Shown here in pieces: positions 38,973-46,953 of a stretch of DNA of 64,000 nucleotides (positions are counted from its first letter, which is position 1; the number at the start of each line of letters is the position of its first letter). Source of the stretch: Halobacillus hunanensis (GTDB taxonomy: Bacteria; Bacillota; Bacilli; Bacillales; Halobacillaceae); contig NZ_FVZB01000005.1 in NCBI RefSeq assembly GCF_900166655.1, forward strand, positions 439,001 through 503,000, written 5' to 3'. The position numbers and the translations under genes are program-made. A model generated the notes under the pieces. That model was not told the origin of the DNA. It was given only the letters and a program-made list of their open reading frames with translations, and did not search any database.

Positions 38973-39034
38973 GGACAGTGTCACAAAGGAAATAGTAAAA
39001 ATATTCAATTGAGGTCCATATGGAGTAGGCCACG

Positions 39035-39153
39035 TTCAGCTCCAGCGCCTAGACACTCGAGACATAAGTCAATCACCTCCGTGGAGAAAAACCACTCCAC
39101 TGCGCTGCTTGTCTTATGCTGATCGTTTCTATCAGCGCGCTTGCGCTTTTGTT
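39035..39153. repeat. Interspersed structured repeat element (~120 bp)
   Basis: The sequence opens TTCAGCTCCAGCGCCTAGAC and closes GCGCGCTTGCGCTTTTGTT. It contains hairpins GTGGAG/CTCCAC (39081-39100), CTGAT/ATCAG (39119-39135) and an outer CATAAG/CTTATG pair. I recall closely similar intergenic elements in many Bacillaceae genomes. Only one copy lies in this window, so its repeat nature is from memory. Confidence 0.6.
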
Positions 39154-39211
39154 CTTATGTTGAAAAGAATACTAGACGGTTGGATTTGAATAAACTAGAG
39201 AGGGGAATTTC

Positions 39212-40645
39212 ATGGATAAAAGAAAGCCTTCATTTCTTGTATCAAGTCTCATCATTCTTTTTATCATTGCTATTTTAGGAGTAAGTATTCTAGTATATGG
39301 GGCAGCCCCTCATATTCCGATTGTATTAGCCGCAATTATTGTAGGGCTTTACGGCTTGAAACTGGGTTATAAATGGAAGGAATTAGAACAGGCGATGACA
39401 AGGGGGGTATCCTATGGCATCCCTGCGATTATCATCCTTAGTCTCATCGGTATTCTCGTAGGAGTCTGGGTGCTCAATGGAACTGTTCAAACGATTACGT
39501 ATTATGGACTGCAAGTATTATCTCCTTCTTTATTCCTAGTTACTGCGGTCATTATCACGGCAGTTGTTGGTACGATGACAGGAAGTTCCTGGAGTGCAAT
39601 TAGTACAATAGGGATCGCCTTAATGGGAGTAGCTTACGGGATGTCCATATCTCCGGCCATGACTGCCGGAGCTATCGTAAGCGGGGCCATGTTTGGAGAC
39701 AAACTTTCTCCTCTTTCAGATACAACCAATTTAGCAGCCGCAACGGCGAAAGTGAATATTTTTCAACATATTAAACATATGCTCTGGACGACGATTCCAA
39801 GTTTGTTCATTACACTTGCGATTTTTGCCGTGATTAGCTTTACATCTGAGAGAAGTGCAGCGGATACGGGGAAAGTTGAAGCGATGATAGCAACTTTGAA
39901 TAGTGAGTTTATGCTGACACCTATTGCTCTGATCTCCCCTTTATTAATTATATTTTTAGCTTTTAGAAAAGTAAGCCCGATTCCATCGCTGATTATTGGG
40001 TTAGCGGTAGCCGTGCTGACTTCGTTTTACACCGTTCCAGGGGTATCCTTCAGTACGATTATGAACACAGCCCACTTCGGTTATACCGCTGAAACAGGCA
40101 ACGAAGCGATTGATAACCTTCTATCACTGGGAGGGTTAGACAGTATGCTGTTTGGTGTATCGCTTATTTTGATAGCGCTTTCCTTTGGAGGTATTATCCG
40201 GGAGATCGGTCTGGCCCATGCGATTATGGATGGACTGAAGAACAGTTTAAGAAGCCGCGGAAATGTGATTTTATCAACGGTGCTTTCTTGTTTAGGGATC
40301 AATGTTGTTGTGGGTGAACAATATTTATCGATTATCTTACCTGGTCAAATGTTAGAAGAGAGCTACGAAGAAACAAATTTGCATCCGCGAAATATGTCCC
40401 GTACTCTTGAAGATGCAGGGACTATGATTCATCCCCTCATTCCATGGGGAGTAATGGGTGCATTTGTGATGACAACATTGAATGTAGGGATAGGCTATAT
40501 TCCGTTCACTTTTATGTGTTTTATATCTCCAATTATTGCGATTATTTATGGGTACACAGGCTTTACGTTAACTCCCATTGATCACGAAGAGGCAGTTCAA
40601 ATTGAAGAACAGACGACGATGTCTGACTCCGTTGAAAATGGGTAA
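39212..40645 (+). CDS. nhaC: NhaC family Na+/H+ antiporter
   Basis: 477 aa, about 11-12 helices. NhaC-family signatures TMTGSSWSAISTIGIALMG and GAMFGDKLSPLSDTTNLAAA (about residues 125-175) are explicit, repeated with GEQYLSIILPGQML and HPLIPWGV in the second half. Members exchange Na+ for H+ or couple to organic anions; a role in Na+ extrusion fits a halophile. GAGAGGGG precedes the ATG. It is not S-box controlled, unlike the second NhaC-family gene at 42609. Confidence 0.85.
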   Translation: MDKRKPSFLVSSLIILFIIAILGVSILVYGAAPHIPIVLAAIIVGLYGLKLGYKWKELEQAMTRGVSYGIPAIIILSLIGILVGVWVLNGTVQTITYYGLQVLSPSLFLVTAVIITAVVGTMTGSSWSAISTIGIALMGVAYGMSISPAMTAGAIVSGAMFGDKLSPLSDTTNLAAATAKVNIFQHIKHMLWTTIPSLFITLAIFAVISFTSERSAADTGKVEAMIATLNSEFMLTPIALISPLLIIFLAFRKVSPIPSLIIGLAVAVLTSFYTVPGVSFSTIMNTAHFGYTAETGNEAIDNLLSLGGLDSMLFGVSLILIALSFGGIIREIGLAHAIMDGLKNSLRSRGNVILSTVLSCLGINVVVGEQYLSIILPGQMLEESYEETNLHPRNMSRTLEDAGTMIHPLIPWGVMGAFVMTTLNVGIGYIPFTFMCFISPIIAIIYGYTGFTLTPIDHEEAVQIEEQTTMSDSVENG

Positions 40646-40730
40646 GCTTTATTTTGGCAGCGTGGAAGGTGACCTGAAGCCTTCCATGCGTTTACGATAT
40701 GATGGAATCTCTGTGCAAGGAGGAACGTGC

Positions 40731-41600
40731 ATGAATACATATAAAGAATCCATTGAATGTGACGGAAGAGAGCGAACGTTTTATTATAGTCTTCCTCAAA
40801 CATTTACAAAACCTTTACCAGTGCTGCTGTGCTTTCATGGTGCCGGAAGTAATGCTCTTCATCATATGAAGACCACTAAGTTTCATGAAAAAGTTGAAGA
40901 ACAACAAATGATCGCCGTTTTTCCAGAAGCTGTTCAGTTGAATAAATCGGATCCGATGAGCAGACAATGGAACGAGGGAAGGCAGAAAAATCCTGCAAAT
41001 GAACAGGGTATTAACGATATTGGTTTTGTAATGGAACTTATTGACTGGCTTAAACATCAGTTCTCCATTAATGAGGATCGTATTTACGCCACAGGATTTT
41101 CTAACGGCTCTTCCTTTAGTATGCGGCTGGCGATCGAATGTCAGGATGTATTCGCTGGAATAGGCGGAGTATCTGGGCCCGTTACGGCAGAAGTGGCTGA
41201 GAAATGTGAGTGGGCTCATCCCATGCCGATGGTTTTTATGATGGGAACGGACGATGCAGTGGTGCCATATGATGGGATTGTTGATTCGGAGTCTATGGTT
41301 GATGGACTGCTATCGGCAAACGATACCGCATTGCTTTTTGCCAGGTCCTGGTCAGAATCCTTGCTGGCATTAAAAGAAGAATTTCCTGTCCCGAACGAAA
41401 GCTCGGTAACGAAACATACATTTCATCAGCACGAAGGAACTGTTTATTATTTGATAAACGGAGGAGGACACACTTGGCCGGGCGGTCCCGAGAGTCAAGC
41501 ATCTGCTCTGGCAGGAAATGTGCCTTCACATCCAGATGCTACCCAAGTCATTTGGGATCAATTGAAGCATTTCAAGAGAAACAAGCAGACGATGATCTAA
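40731..41600 (+). CDS. Secretion-signal-less PHB depolymerase/LpqC-type esterase
   Basis: 289 aa alpha/beta hydrolase. The oxyanion motif is LCFHGAGSN, the nucleophile is in GFSNGSS (G-x-S-x-G, about residue 120), the Asp in MGTDDAVVPYDG, and the His in GGGHTWPGG, which is very typical of the poly(3-hydroxybutyrate) depolymerase/feruloyl esterase (LpqC) family. The start at 40731 follows CAAGGAGGA; the frame runs further back but overlaps nhaC. There is no signal peptide, so it is intracellular. Confidence 0.82.
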   Translation: MNTYKESIECDGRERTFYYSLPQTFTKPLPVLLCFHGAGSNALHHMKTTKFHEKVEEQQMIAVFPEAVQLNKSDPMSRQWNEGRQKNPANEQGINDIGFVMELIDWLKHQFSINEDRIYATGFSNGSSFSMRLAIECQDVFAGIGGVSGPVTAEVAEKCEWAHPMPMVFMMGTDDAVVPYDGIVDSESMVDGLLSANDTALLFARSWSESLLALKEEFPVPNESSVTKHTFHQHEGTVYYLINGGGHTWPGGPESQASALAGNVPSHPDATQVIWDQLKHFKRNKQTMI

Positions 41601-41609
41601 GCAGATGTT

Positions 41610-41735
41610 TTGGTTAGGGCGCTATGTTCTTGCGTGAAGTCGCTATGCCCTTCAGTTAGGGCGTTATATTTTGAGATGGGTCGCTATATGATTAAGACAG
41701 GACGTTATCACTTCGCGTTAGGACGTTATAAAAAA
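41610..41735. repeat. Array of six 21-bp degenerate repeats (family A, reverse)
   Basis: Anchor CG(C/T)TAT recurs at 41620, 41641, 41662, 41682, 41703 and 41724 (steps 21, 21, 20, 21, 21). The best units read GTTAGGACGTTAT, whose complement ATAACGTCCTAAC is the core of the 12.1 kb array. It is located between converging genes. Confidence 0.85.
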
Positions 41736-41764
41736 GCTTGCAGCCGCTGCAGCTGCTCCATACA

Positions 41765-41815
41765 AAAAAGAGGGCGTCTCTCAAGTGATTTACACTTTTG
41801 GGACACCCTCTTTTT
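41765..41815. terminator. Bidirectional terminator
   Basis: AAAGAGGG-GTC-C pairs with its complement ending CCCTCTTTTT (stem of about 14 with two mismatches). It serves the minus-strand Gly/Tyr-rich gene and perhaps the esterase. Confidence 0.8.
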
Positions 41816-41822
41816 GAGTTCT

Positions 41823-42191
41823 TTATAAAACAGATAATGCAGCAATGGCTGTCAAAGGAAGAATAAGCCTTCCAATGCCGCCATATCCTCCGTATCCGCC
41901 ATAACCATAAGGATAACCGTAACCATATCCATACCCACCGTAACCATATCCAGGGTATCCAAACCCGCCCCATAGTCTTGAATTTTCCTCGGACTGTTCA
42001 TCCGCTAAAGTCATATGAACGTTTTCCATATCAACATGATCAATACGCCCTTGAAAAGAATCGCCAAAAACGGTTTGAATATGCACGTTTTTATTTTTGT
42101 GTTGATTACAAACGTGATACATATGCTCTAAATGTTGCGGATCAGTAAAAAGATTTCCCATGTGATTCGCGTTCATATAATTTGAATTCAT
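41823..42191 (-). CDS. Gly/Tyr-rich small protein with Lsm-like N-terminal part
   Basis: 122 aa in three parts. Residues ~33-65 (KNVHIQTVFGDSFQGRIDHV...VHMTL) look like an Lsm/PRC-type small beta barrel, as found in several Bacillus coat or surface proteins. Residues 75-106 are almost only Gly and Tyr with Pro (YGYGGYGYG-type runs). Residues 107-122 form a hydrophobic tail. GGAGGAATT precedes the ATG. I suspect a spore or cell-surface role, but no family name can be given with certainty. Confidence 0.65.
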   Translation of the reverse strand: MNSNYMNANHMGNLFTDPQHLEHMYHVCNQHKNKNVHIQTVFGDSFQGRIDHVDMENVHMTLADEQSEENSRLWGGFGYPGYGYGGYGYGYGYPYGYGGYGGYGGIGRLILPLTAIAALSVL

Positions 42192-42308
42192 ATATAAATT
42201 CCTCCTGTTTCTGTCACAATCTCCTTATAGGTTATTCATCTATAGCCTATTTGTGTATGGGCGAAAAAAATATAGGCCCCATGCCCAATTTCCAATAATC
42301 CCAATAAT

Positions 42309-42351
42309 CCCCACCTCAGGTCATCCAATTATTGGATGACCTGAGGTGGGG
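42309..42351. repeat. Perfect 43-bp palindrome
   Basis: The 21-bp arm at 42309-42329 (CCCCACCTCAGG... CCAAT) is exactly complementary to 42331-42351, with a single T between. It has no T tract and no coding function, and lies between the divergent 41823 gene and the metT S-box. Just before it is the doubled word CCAATAATCC. Confidence 0.9.
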
Positions 42352-42431
42352 GTATTTACCAGTTTTCTGAATTTCTTGTGTTCGGTTTTGTTTTGATGTA
42401 GAGTATAAAATGGACTTTTTTAAACAATATA

Positions 42432-42585
42432 TTCTTATCAAGAGAAGCAGAGGGGCTGGCCCGGTGAAGCTTCAGCAACCACCTTTTGGAATGGTGCTAC
42501 ATCCAGCAAGTTCGTACACTTGATAGATAAGAAGGAACAAACTGATTAATTCAAGCCTTCTTCTTTCAAGAAGGCTTTTTAATTT
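42432..42585 (+). promoter_or_regulatory. SAM-I (S-box) riboswitch of the second NhaC-family gene
   Basis: The aptamer opens TTCTTATCAAGAGAAGCAGAGG and continues GGGCTGGCCCGGTGAAGC, TTCAGCAACC, GGTGCTACATCCAGC and GATAGATAAGAAGG. The terminator AAGCCTTCTT/AAGAAGGCTT plus TTTTAATTT is at 42552-42582. It predicts repression of the transporter when SAM is high. Confidence 0.95.
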
Positions 42586-42608
42586 GGACAGATCAAGGAG
42601 GTTAGATC

Positions 42609-43907
42609 ATGGAACAACATAAAGGAAATGCCTGGGCATTGCTTCCTTTTGCTATATTTATTTTATTGTTTATCGGTTCTGGTATTCTGACAGGAGACTT
42701 TTATAAAATGCCTGTTCTAGTTGCTTTATTTGTATCAATTCTGGTCGCGTTAATAATGAATCGGAAAACTAATTTTCAAACAAAGATCGACCAGCTGACA
42801 GAAGGCGGGGGGCACCCCAATATTATTCTTATGGTAGTGATTTTCCTACTGGCCGGAGCTTTCGCCAAAGTAGCAGAAGGTGTAGGAGCGGTAGACTCCA
42901 CAGTAAATATGGGTCTCTCTTTTCTCCCGGGAAATTTTATTATTGTCGGCCTGTTTATCATTGGATGTTTCATTTCAATCTCAATGGGGACATCTGTTGG
43001 AACCGTCGTAGCCCTTGCCCCGATTGGTTTAGGTATAGCTGAGCAGACAGATATTCATGTCGCTCTTACAATGGGTACAATTATTAGTGGTGCGATGTTT
43101 GGTGATAACTTGTCGATTATTTCTGACACAACGATTGCTTCCGTTCGAACGCAAGGGGCAGAAATGAAGGATAAATTTAAAGCCAATTTCTTTATTGTGC
43201 TGCCTGCTGCGGTCATAACTGCGATCATTTTCTTTGTGATGACGGCCGATGCTTCAGGTGCGATTCAGGAAGCGAAATCTTTTAATTTTATAAAAGTATT
43301 GCCTTACTTGGCTGTGCTTGTCTTTGCTATCGCCGGGGTCAACGTCATTTATGTATTGTTCGGAGGCATTTTATTTGCTGGTGCCGTCGGACTCATTCTT
43401 AATGAAATCTCCATGATGGATTTCGTCAACTTAATTAGTGATGGATTTACCAGCATGCTGAATCTCTCCATAATGGTCGTTCTCTTAGGCGGGCTCGTTG
43501 AATTAATTAAACAAAATGGCGGAATAGAATTTCTGCTAAGAAGCATTAGCAAGCGAATTAATAGTGGCAGAGGCGGCGAGCTTGGTATTGCAGCTTTGAT
43601 AAGTACAGTTAACTTATCAACGGCCAATAATACGATTTCGATCATAACGACAGGTCCGCTCGCTAAGCAAATTTCTGAGCGATTTCATATTACACCGCGC
43701 CGATCAGCGAGCATGCTCGATATCTTCGGAAGTACGATTCAGGGACTGCTTCCTTATGGGGCGCAAATGCTTGCGGTAGCGGGTGTTGCGGGTATTTCTC
43801 CAGTAGCGATTGTACCGTATTGCTTCTATCCGATGTTAATCGGGATCTCAGGATTACTGGCCATTGCTTTCAGGTTTCCGCGCTTTACAATTTCAGATGA
43901 AAAATAA
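42609..43907 (+). CDS. metT: NhaC-superfamily transporter, predicted methionine uptake (MetT type)
   Basis: 432 aa with about 11 helices and NhaC/CitM-type motifs: SMGTSVGTVVALAPIGLG, GAMFGDNLSIISDTTIAS and LSTANNTISII. By homology it is a Na+/H+-antiporter-like carrier, but the S-box leader 24 bases upstream places it in the methionine regulon. S-box-controlled members of this family were predicted by comparative genomics to be methionine transporters (MetT). AAGGAGG precedes the ATG and its own terminator follows. Substrate is inference. Confidence 0.82.
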   Translation: MEQHKGNAWALLPFAIFILLFIGSGILTGDFYKMPVLVALFVSILVALIMNRKTNFQTKIDQLTEGGGHPNIILMVVIFLLAGAFAKVAEGVGAVDSTVNMGLSFLPGNFIIVGLFIIGCFISISMGTSVGTVVALAPIGLGIAEQTDIHVALTMGTIISGAMFGDNLSIISDTTIASVRTQGAEMKDKFKANFFIVLPAAVITAIIFFVMTADASGAIQEAKSFNFIKVLPYLAVLVFAIAGVNVIYVLFGGILFAGAVGLILNEISMMDFVNLISDGFTSMLNLSIMVVLLGGLVELIKQNGGIEFLLRSISKRINSGRGGELGIAALISTVNLSTANNTISIITTGPLAKQISERFHITPRRSASMLDIFGSTIQGLLPYGAQMLAVAGVAGISPVAIVPYCFYPMLIGISGLLAIAFRFPRFTISDEK

Positions 43908-43916
43908 TGAACATAT

Positions 43917-43944
43917 AAAAGGAGCCGCGCTGGCTCCTTTTTTT
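43917..43944 (+). terminator. Terminator of metT
   Basis: AAAAGGAGCC and GGCTCCTTTT pair across GCGCT; T7 tail. Confidence 0.92.
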
Positions 43945-43968
43945 CATGTTCTTCAAGGAAGATTTTTT

Positions 43969-44700
43969 TTAAACATTCGCCCCATAAATCGCTACATACT
44001 GAAGGTCGTTCCACACTGCAAATTGCTGCCCATTCCAGCTCAAAGGAGTTTGCACAAGCCCTAGACCATCTGCATGGTACCTTCCTGAGATCTCTTGGAA
44101 GGCAAACAATTCGTACACTCCATCCCCGTCAAAATCGACAGGAGAAAGAACATTCAGTCCAGAAACCCAGCCTTCAATCGGTTCCTTCAGTGTACCATCG
44201 CTATTATAGATTTCAGATAAATAGTCTTCACCTTTGTTCTGAATGTCAATCGTGAACGTTAAATTAAGGGTTCTGTTTATAACATCTACCTTGTAGTTAT
44301 CTCTATAGATGACATCGAACACAAAGTAATCGTTGAACGCCTCATAATCAAACAGTTCCCTCGCCTGATTGTTCAAAAAAGAGTACATGTAATAATAACT
44401 ATAACCGCCGCTACCTCCTGATTGAATCCTCACCAAAATGTCGTCTACATGGTCCCCGGTAAAATCTCCTAAGAACAGGGTTGGCTGATAACCGGCATTT
44501 GATCCTAGGGCGATGCTGTACGATGCGTTCGTTCTTCCATCCTGGATAACAAGTGTAATGTCGGTCACGAATGGACTTGTATTGTCTGGCTGCTGACCTA
44601 TTAGATAGACACGGTCGGGAATGCCATCTCCGTTCACATCTCCCATTTTCGTCGCAAGAATCGTGAGAGGCTGTCTCATAAAATAAGGATAAGTATACAT
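43969..44700 (-). CDS. FG-GAP/VCBS-like repeat protein
   Basis: 243 aa from ATG 44700 (AAAGGAAAGGTGTG upstream; the longer frame has no site). It contains three Ca2+-loop-type motifs: GDVNGDGIPD near the N-terminus, GDFTGDHVDD near 80, and VDFDGDGVYE near 190, the DxDxDG pattern of FG-GAP or dockerin-like loops. It has no signal peptide. Similar proteins are common in Bacillaceae; their role, perhaps spore-associated, is not established. It converges on metT. Confidence 0.7.
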   Translation of the reverse strand: MYTYPYFMRQPLTILATKMGDVNGDGIPDRVYLIGQQPDNTSPFVTDITLVIQDGRTNASYSIALGSNAGYQPTLFLGDFTGDHVDDILVRIQSGGSGGYSYYYMYSFLNNQARELFDYEAFNDYFVFDVIYRDNYKVDVINRTLNLTFTIDIQNKGEDYLSEIYNSDGTLKEPIEGWVSGLNVLSPVDFDGDGVYELFAFQEISGRYHADGLGLVQTPLSWNGQQFAVWNDLQYVAIYGANV

Positions 44701-44931
44701 AGGACACACCTTTCCTTTTACCATTATTGTGCTTATCATACGCCCAATTAAAAATTGTGTGCTCCCGATTTTGATCATCAATTTTTCGAGCATACTTTTT
44801 TCATATGTAAAACGAACGTTATCAATATTTTATGTATGGAAAGGGGAGTGTTACTTTGTAATTATGAGATAGTTCTGAAAATTTTGCAGTTTATGAGTTT
44901 AATTATTTTGTAAAAAGCAGGGGTGAGTGTG

Positions 44932-45708
44932 ATGTATAAAGCAAAAGCAAAGCTTGGTGGAAAGCAGAAAGCAGAGGAGGTTGAGGTTCGGATAGAAGAT
45001 AAAGGTGTGGAGATAAATGATGAGGAATTACTCGTGGCAAATCATAATTGGGATGCACCTGTAACAGGTACAATTTACGGGGCGCTTTTAAATTATCAGG
45101 GTACGATGGAAGCCATGAAAGACGAACTGACAAAAGATCCTTATAAAGCACCTCCAAAGGCGCCAATATTGTATATTAAGCCGCAAAACACGGTGATTGG
45201 TCATCAAATGACGATTCCGCTGCCTGACGATGTTGAGGAGCTTGAAGCGGGGGCGTGCCTTGGTGTCGTCATCGGACAGAAAGCTGCTCGAGTCAAGCAG
45301 GCTGAAGCACTTCAATATATCGCGGGTTATACCATAGTCAATGATATAAGTGTTCCGCATGAAAGCGTATTCAGACCTGCGGTAAAACATAAGGCCCGAG
45401 ACGGTTTTTGTCCAGCAGGCCCATGGGTGATGGAACGTGATGCTGTGCCGAACCCTGATCAATTAGGAATCGAAGTCCGTGTAAATGGGAAAGTACAACA
45501 GCGGAACAATACGAAGAATTTAGTTCGTTCTGTGTCAAAATTGCTGGCTGATGTGACAGAATTTATGACGCTCGATGAAGGGGATGTCCTGCTCGTCGGG
45601 ATTCCGGAAAATCCGCCTCGCGTTAAGGCAGGCGATCACATTCGAATTGAAATTGAGCGGGTCGGAGCTTTAGAAAACGTTGTTAGTAAAAGGGGGAATC
45701 AGGTATGA
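44932..45708 (+). CDS. hpaG1: Fumarylacetoacetase-fold subunit HpaG1 (homoprotocatechuate pathway)
   Basis: 258 aa of the FAH fold, corresponding to one half of enterobacterial HpaG, which decarboxylates 5-oxopent-3-ene-1,2,5-tricarboxylate and isomerises the product. GCAGGGGTGAG precedes ATG 44932. The usual metal-ligand pattern E-x-E seen in the next gene (YECELAV) is replaced here by GACLGVV, so this copy has probably lost metal binding and acts as a partner chain. The 3' end overlaps hpaG2 by four bases, favouring a heteromer. First gene of the pathway's left block. Confidence 0.82.
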   Translation: MYKAKAKLGGKQKAEEVEVRIEDKGVEINDEELLVANHNWDAPVTGTIYGALLNYQGTMEAMKDELTKDPYKAPPKAPILYIKPQNTVIGHQMTIPLPDDVEELEAGACLGVVIGQKAARVKQAEALQYIAGYTIVNDISVPHESVFRPAVKHKARDGFCPAGPWVMERDAVPNPDQLGIEVRVNGKVQQRNNTKNLVRSVSKLLADVTEFMTLDEGDVLLVGIPENPPRVKAGDHIRIEIERVGALENVVSKRGNQV

Positions 45709-46451
45709 AAAAAGCCCGTGTTGCTTTTGAAGGAGATATCCACCATGCAACCGAATCTTCAAGCGGACTACAGCTTGAAAATGGGAAAGCAGTGAATGAG
45801 GAGGAAGTGGTCTGGCTGCCGCCTGTTGAACCGAAAACTAGTTTTGCACTTGGCTTAAATTATATGGATCATGCGAGTGAACTTTCGTTTAAAGCACCGG
45901 AAGAACCATTAGTATTCTTGAAAGGCCCGAATACATTTGTGGGACATAGGGCTAAAACGTACCGCCCAGCCGATGTGACGAATATGCATTATGAGTGTGA
46001 GTTAGCGGTGATCATCGGCCGTCAGGCAAAAAATATTAAACGTGATGAAGCTTACGAGTATATTTCTGGTTATACGATTGCAAATGATTATGCATTAAGA
46101 GACTACTTGGAAAATTACTATCGACCGAATTTGAAGGTGAAAAACCGTGATCATTGTACTCCGATCGGACCATGGTTTGTTGACGCAGCCGATATAAACG
46201 ACCCTATGAATCTCTCCTTACGTACGTATGTAAACGGGGAAATCGTTCAAGAGGGGTCAACAAAAGACATGATTTTCACTGTTCCTGTTCTAGTCGAGTA
46301 TTTAAGCAGTTTTATGACGCTGAACCCTGGTGACCTTATTTTAACAGGGACACCTAAAGGAACCGTTGATACGAAGGTAGGAGATGAAGTGATCACTGAA
46401 ATTGAAGGGTTAGGCCGGCTTGTGAATACAATTACGGATGAGGATTCATAA
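45705..46451 (+). CDS. hpaG2: HpaG2, decarboxylase/isomerase subunit of homoprotocatechuate pathway
   Basis: 248 aa FAH-fold protein. Metal ligands E-x-E in HYECELAVIIG (about residue 96) and Asp in GYTIANDYALRD (about 126), substrate-side KNRDHCTPIGPW, and the terminal LTGTPKGTVDTKVGD are all intact. It overlaps hpaG1 (ATGA). In E. coli both halves are one chain; here they are separate genes. hpaF follows directly. Confidence 0.87.
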   Translation: MKKARVAFEGDIHHATESSSGLQLENGKAVNEEEVVWLPPVEPKTSFALGLNYMDHASELSFKAPEEPLVFLKGPNTFVGHRAKTYRPADVTNMHYECELAVIIGRQAKNIKRDEAYEYISGYTIANDYALRDYLENYYRPNLKVKNRDHCTPIGPWFVDAADINDPMNLSLRTYVNGEIVQEGSTKDMIFTVPVLVEYLSSFMTLNPGDLILTGTPKGTVDTKVGDEVITEIEGLGRLVNTITDEDS

Positions 46452-46464
46452 GGAGGAGATAAGA

Positions 46465-46845
46465 TTGCCACATGTCATCGTAGAGTATACGGATAATCTG
46501 AATGACCGCACAAACATTCAAGATTTGCTGGAAAAAATCAACCGTGTGTTGGTGTCCCGGCGTGACACGTATCCGATTGGAGGTGTTCGGGTCAGGGCCT
46601 ATGAGGTGAACCACTATCACATCGCTGATGGAAAGGAAGACGATGCGTTTGTCCATGTCACTTTTAAAATTGGCAAGGGTCGAAGCGAAGAGGTGAAGGA
46701 GTCCACCTGTAAAGAAATATTTGGCGTGATGAAAGAACACTTTTCAGCTCTATTTGAGAAACATTATTTGGCTCTATCATTGGAGCTCGTAGAATTCCAG
46801 CATAAAACTTATAAACAGAATAATATTCATAGTCGATTTAAGTAG
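46465..46845 (+). CDS. hpaF: 5-carboxymethyl-2-hydroxymuconate delta-isomerase
   Basis: 126 aa. The start is TTG 46465, read as Met, because AAGGAGGAG lies upstream and because the next codon is Pro: mature HpaF uses an N-terminal Pro as catalytic base (MPHVIVEYTDN here, MPHFIVE in E. coli). Conserved DAFVHVTFKIGKGRS and KQNNIHSRFK match the E. coli enzyme as I recall it. It isomerises the CHM product of HpaE before decarboxylation by HpaG. An ATG nine codons upstream would hide the Pro and lies in front of the ribosome site. Confidence 0.88.
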   Translation: MPHVIVEYTDNLNDRTNIQDLLEKINRVLVSRRDTYPIGGVRVRAYEVNHYHIADGKEDDAFVHVTFKIGKGRSEEVKESTCKEIFGVMKEHFSALFEKHYLALSLELVEFQHKTYKQNNIHSRFK

Positions 46846-46903
46846 TAAGCTCTTTTTCACCGTGAACTATTGATTTTCATTTAAAGCAGTGTCAACCATA
46901 ATT

Positions 46904-46917
46904 TGAAAGCGTTTTAT
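46904..46917. promoter_or_regulatory. cre-like site upstream of the aldehyde dehydrogenase gene
   Basis: TGAAAGCGTTTTAT matches the CcpA operator consensus TGWAARCGYTWNCW at all but one position. It lies 37 bp before the GTG start. Confidence 0.5.
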
Positions 46918-46953
46918 GGTATCAGAGTGACATAACATAGGGAGGATGATTAC

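Noticed and set aside
38973-39034. Terminator directly after the E3 gene
   Set aside because: No hairpin with T tract could be found; the interspersed element downstream has hairpins but its T run is short.
41610-41828. 72-codon frame across the family A array
   Set aside because: The 21-bp step keeps one frame open and produces a seven-residue pseudo-repeat (VRAL, VKSL, MGRY, TGRY, LGRY); no ribosome binding site.
39212-43907. The two NhaC-family genes as a duplicated pair
   Set aside because: Sequences share only family motifs, are separated by unrelated genes, and only one has an S-box.
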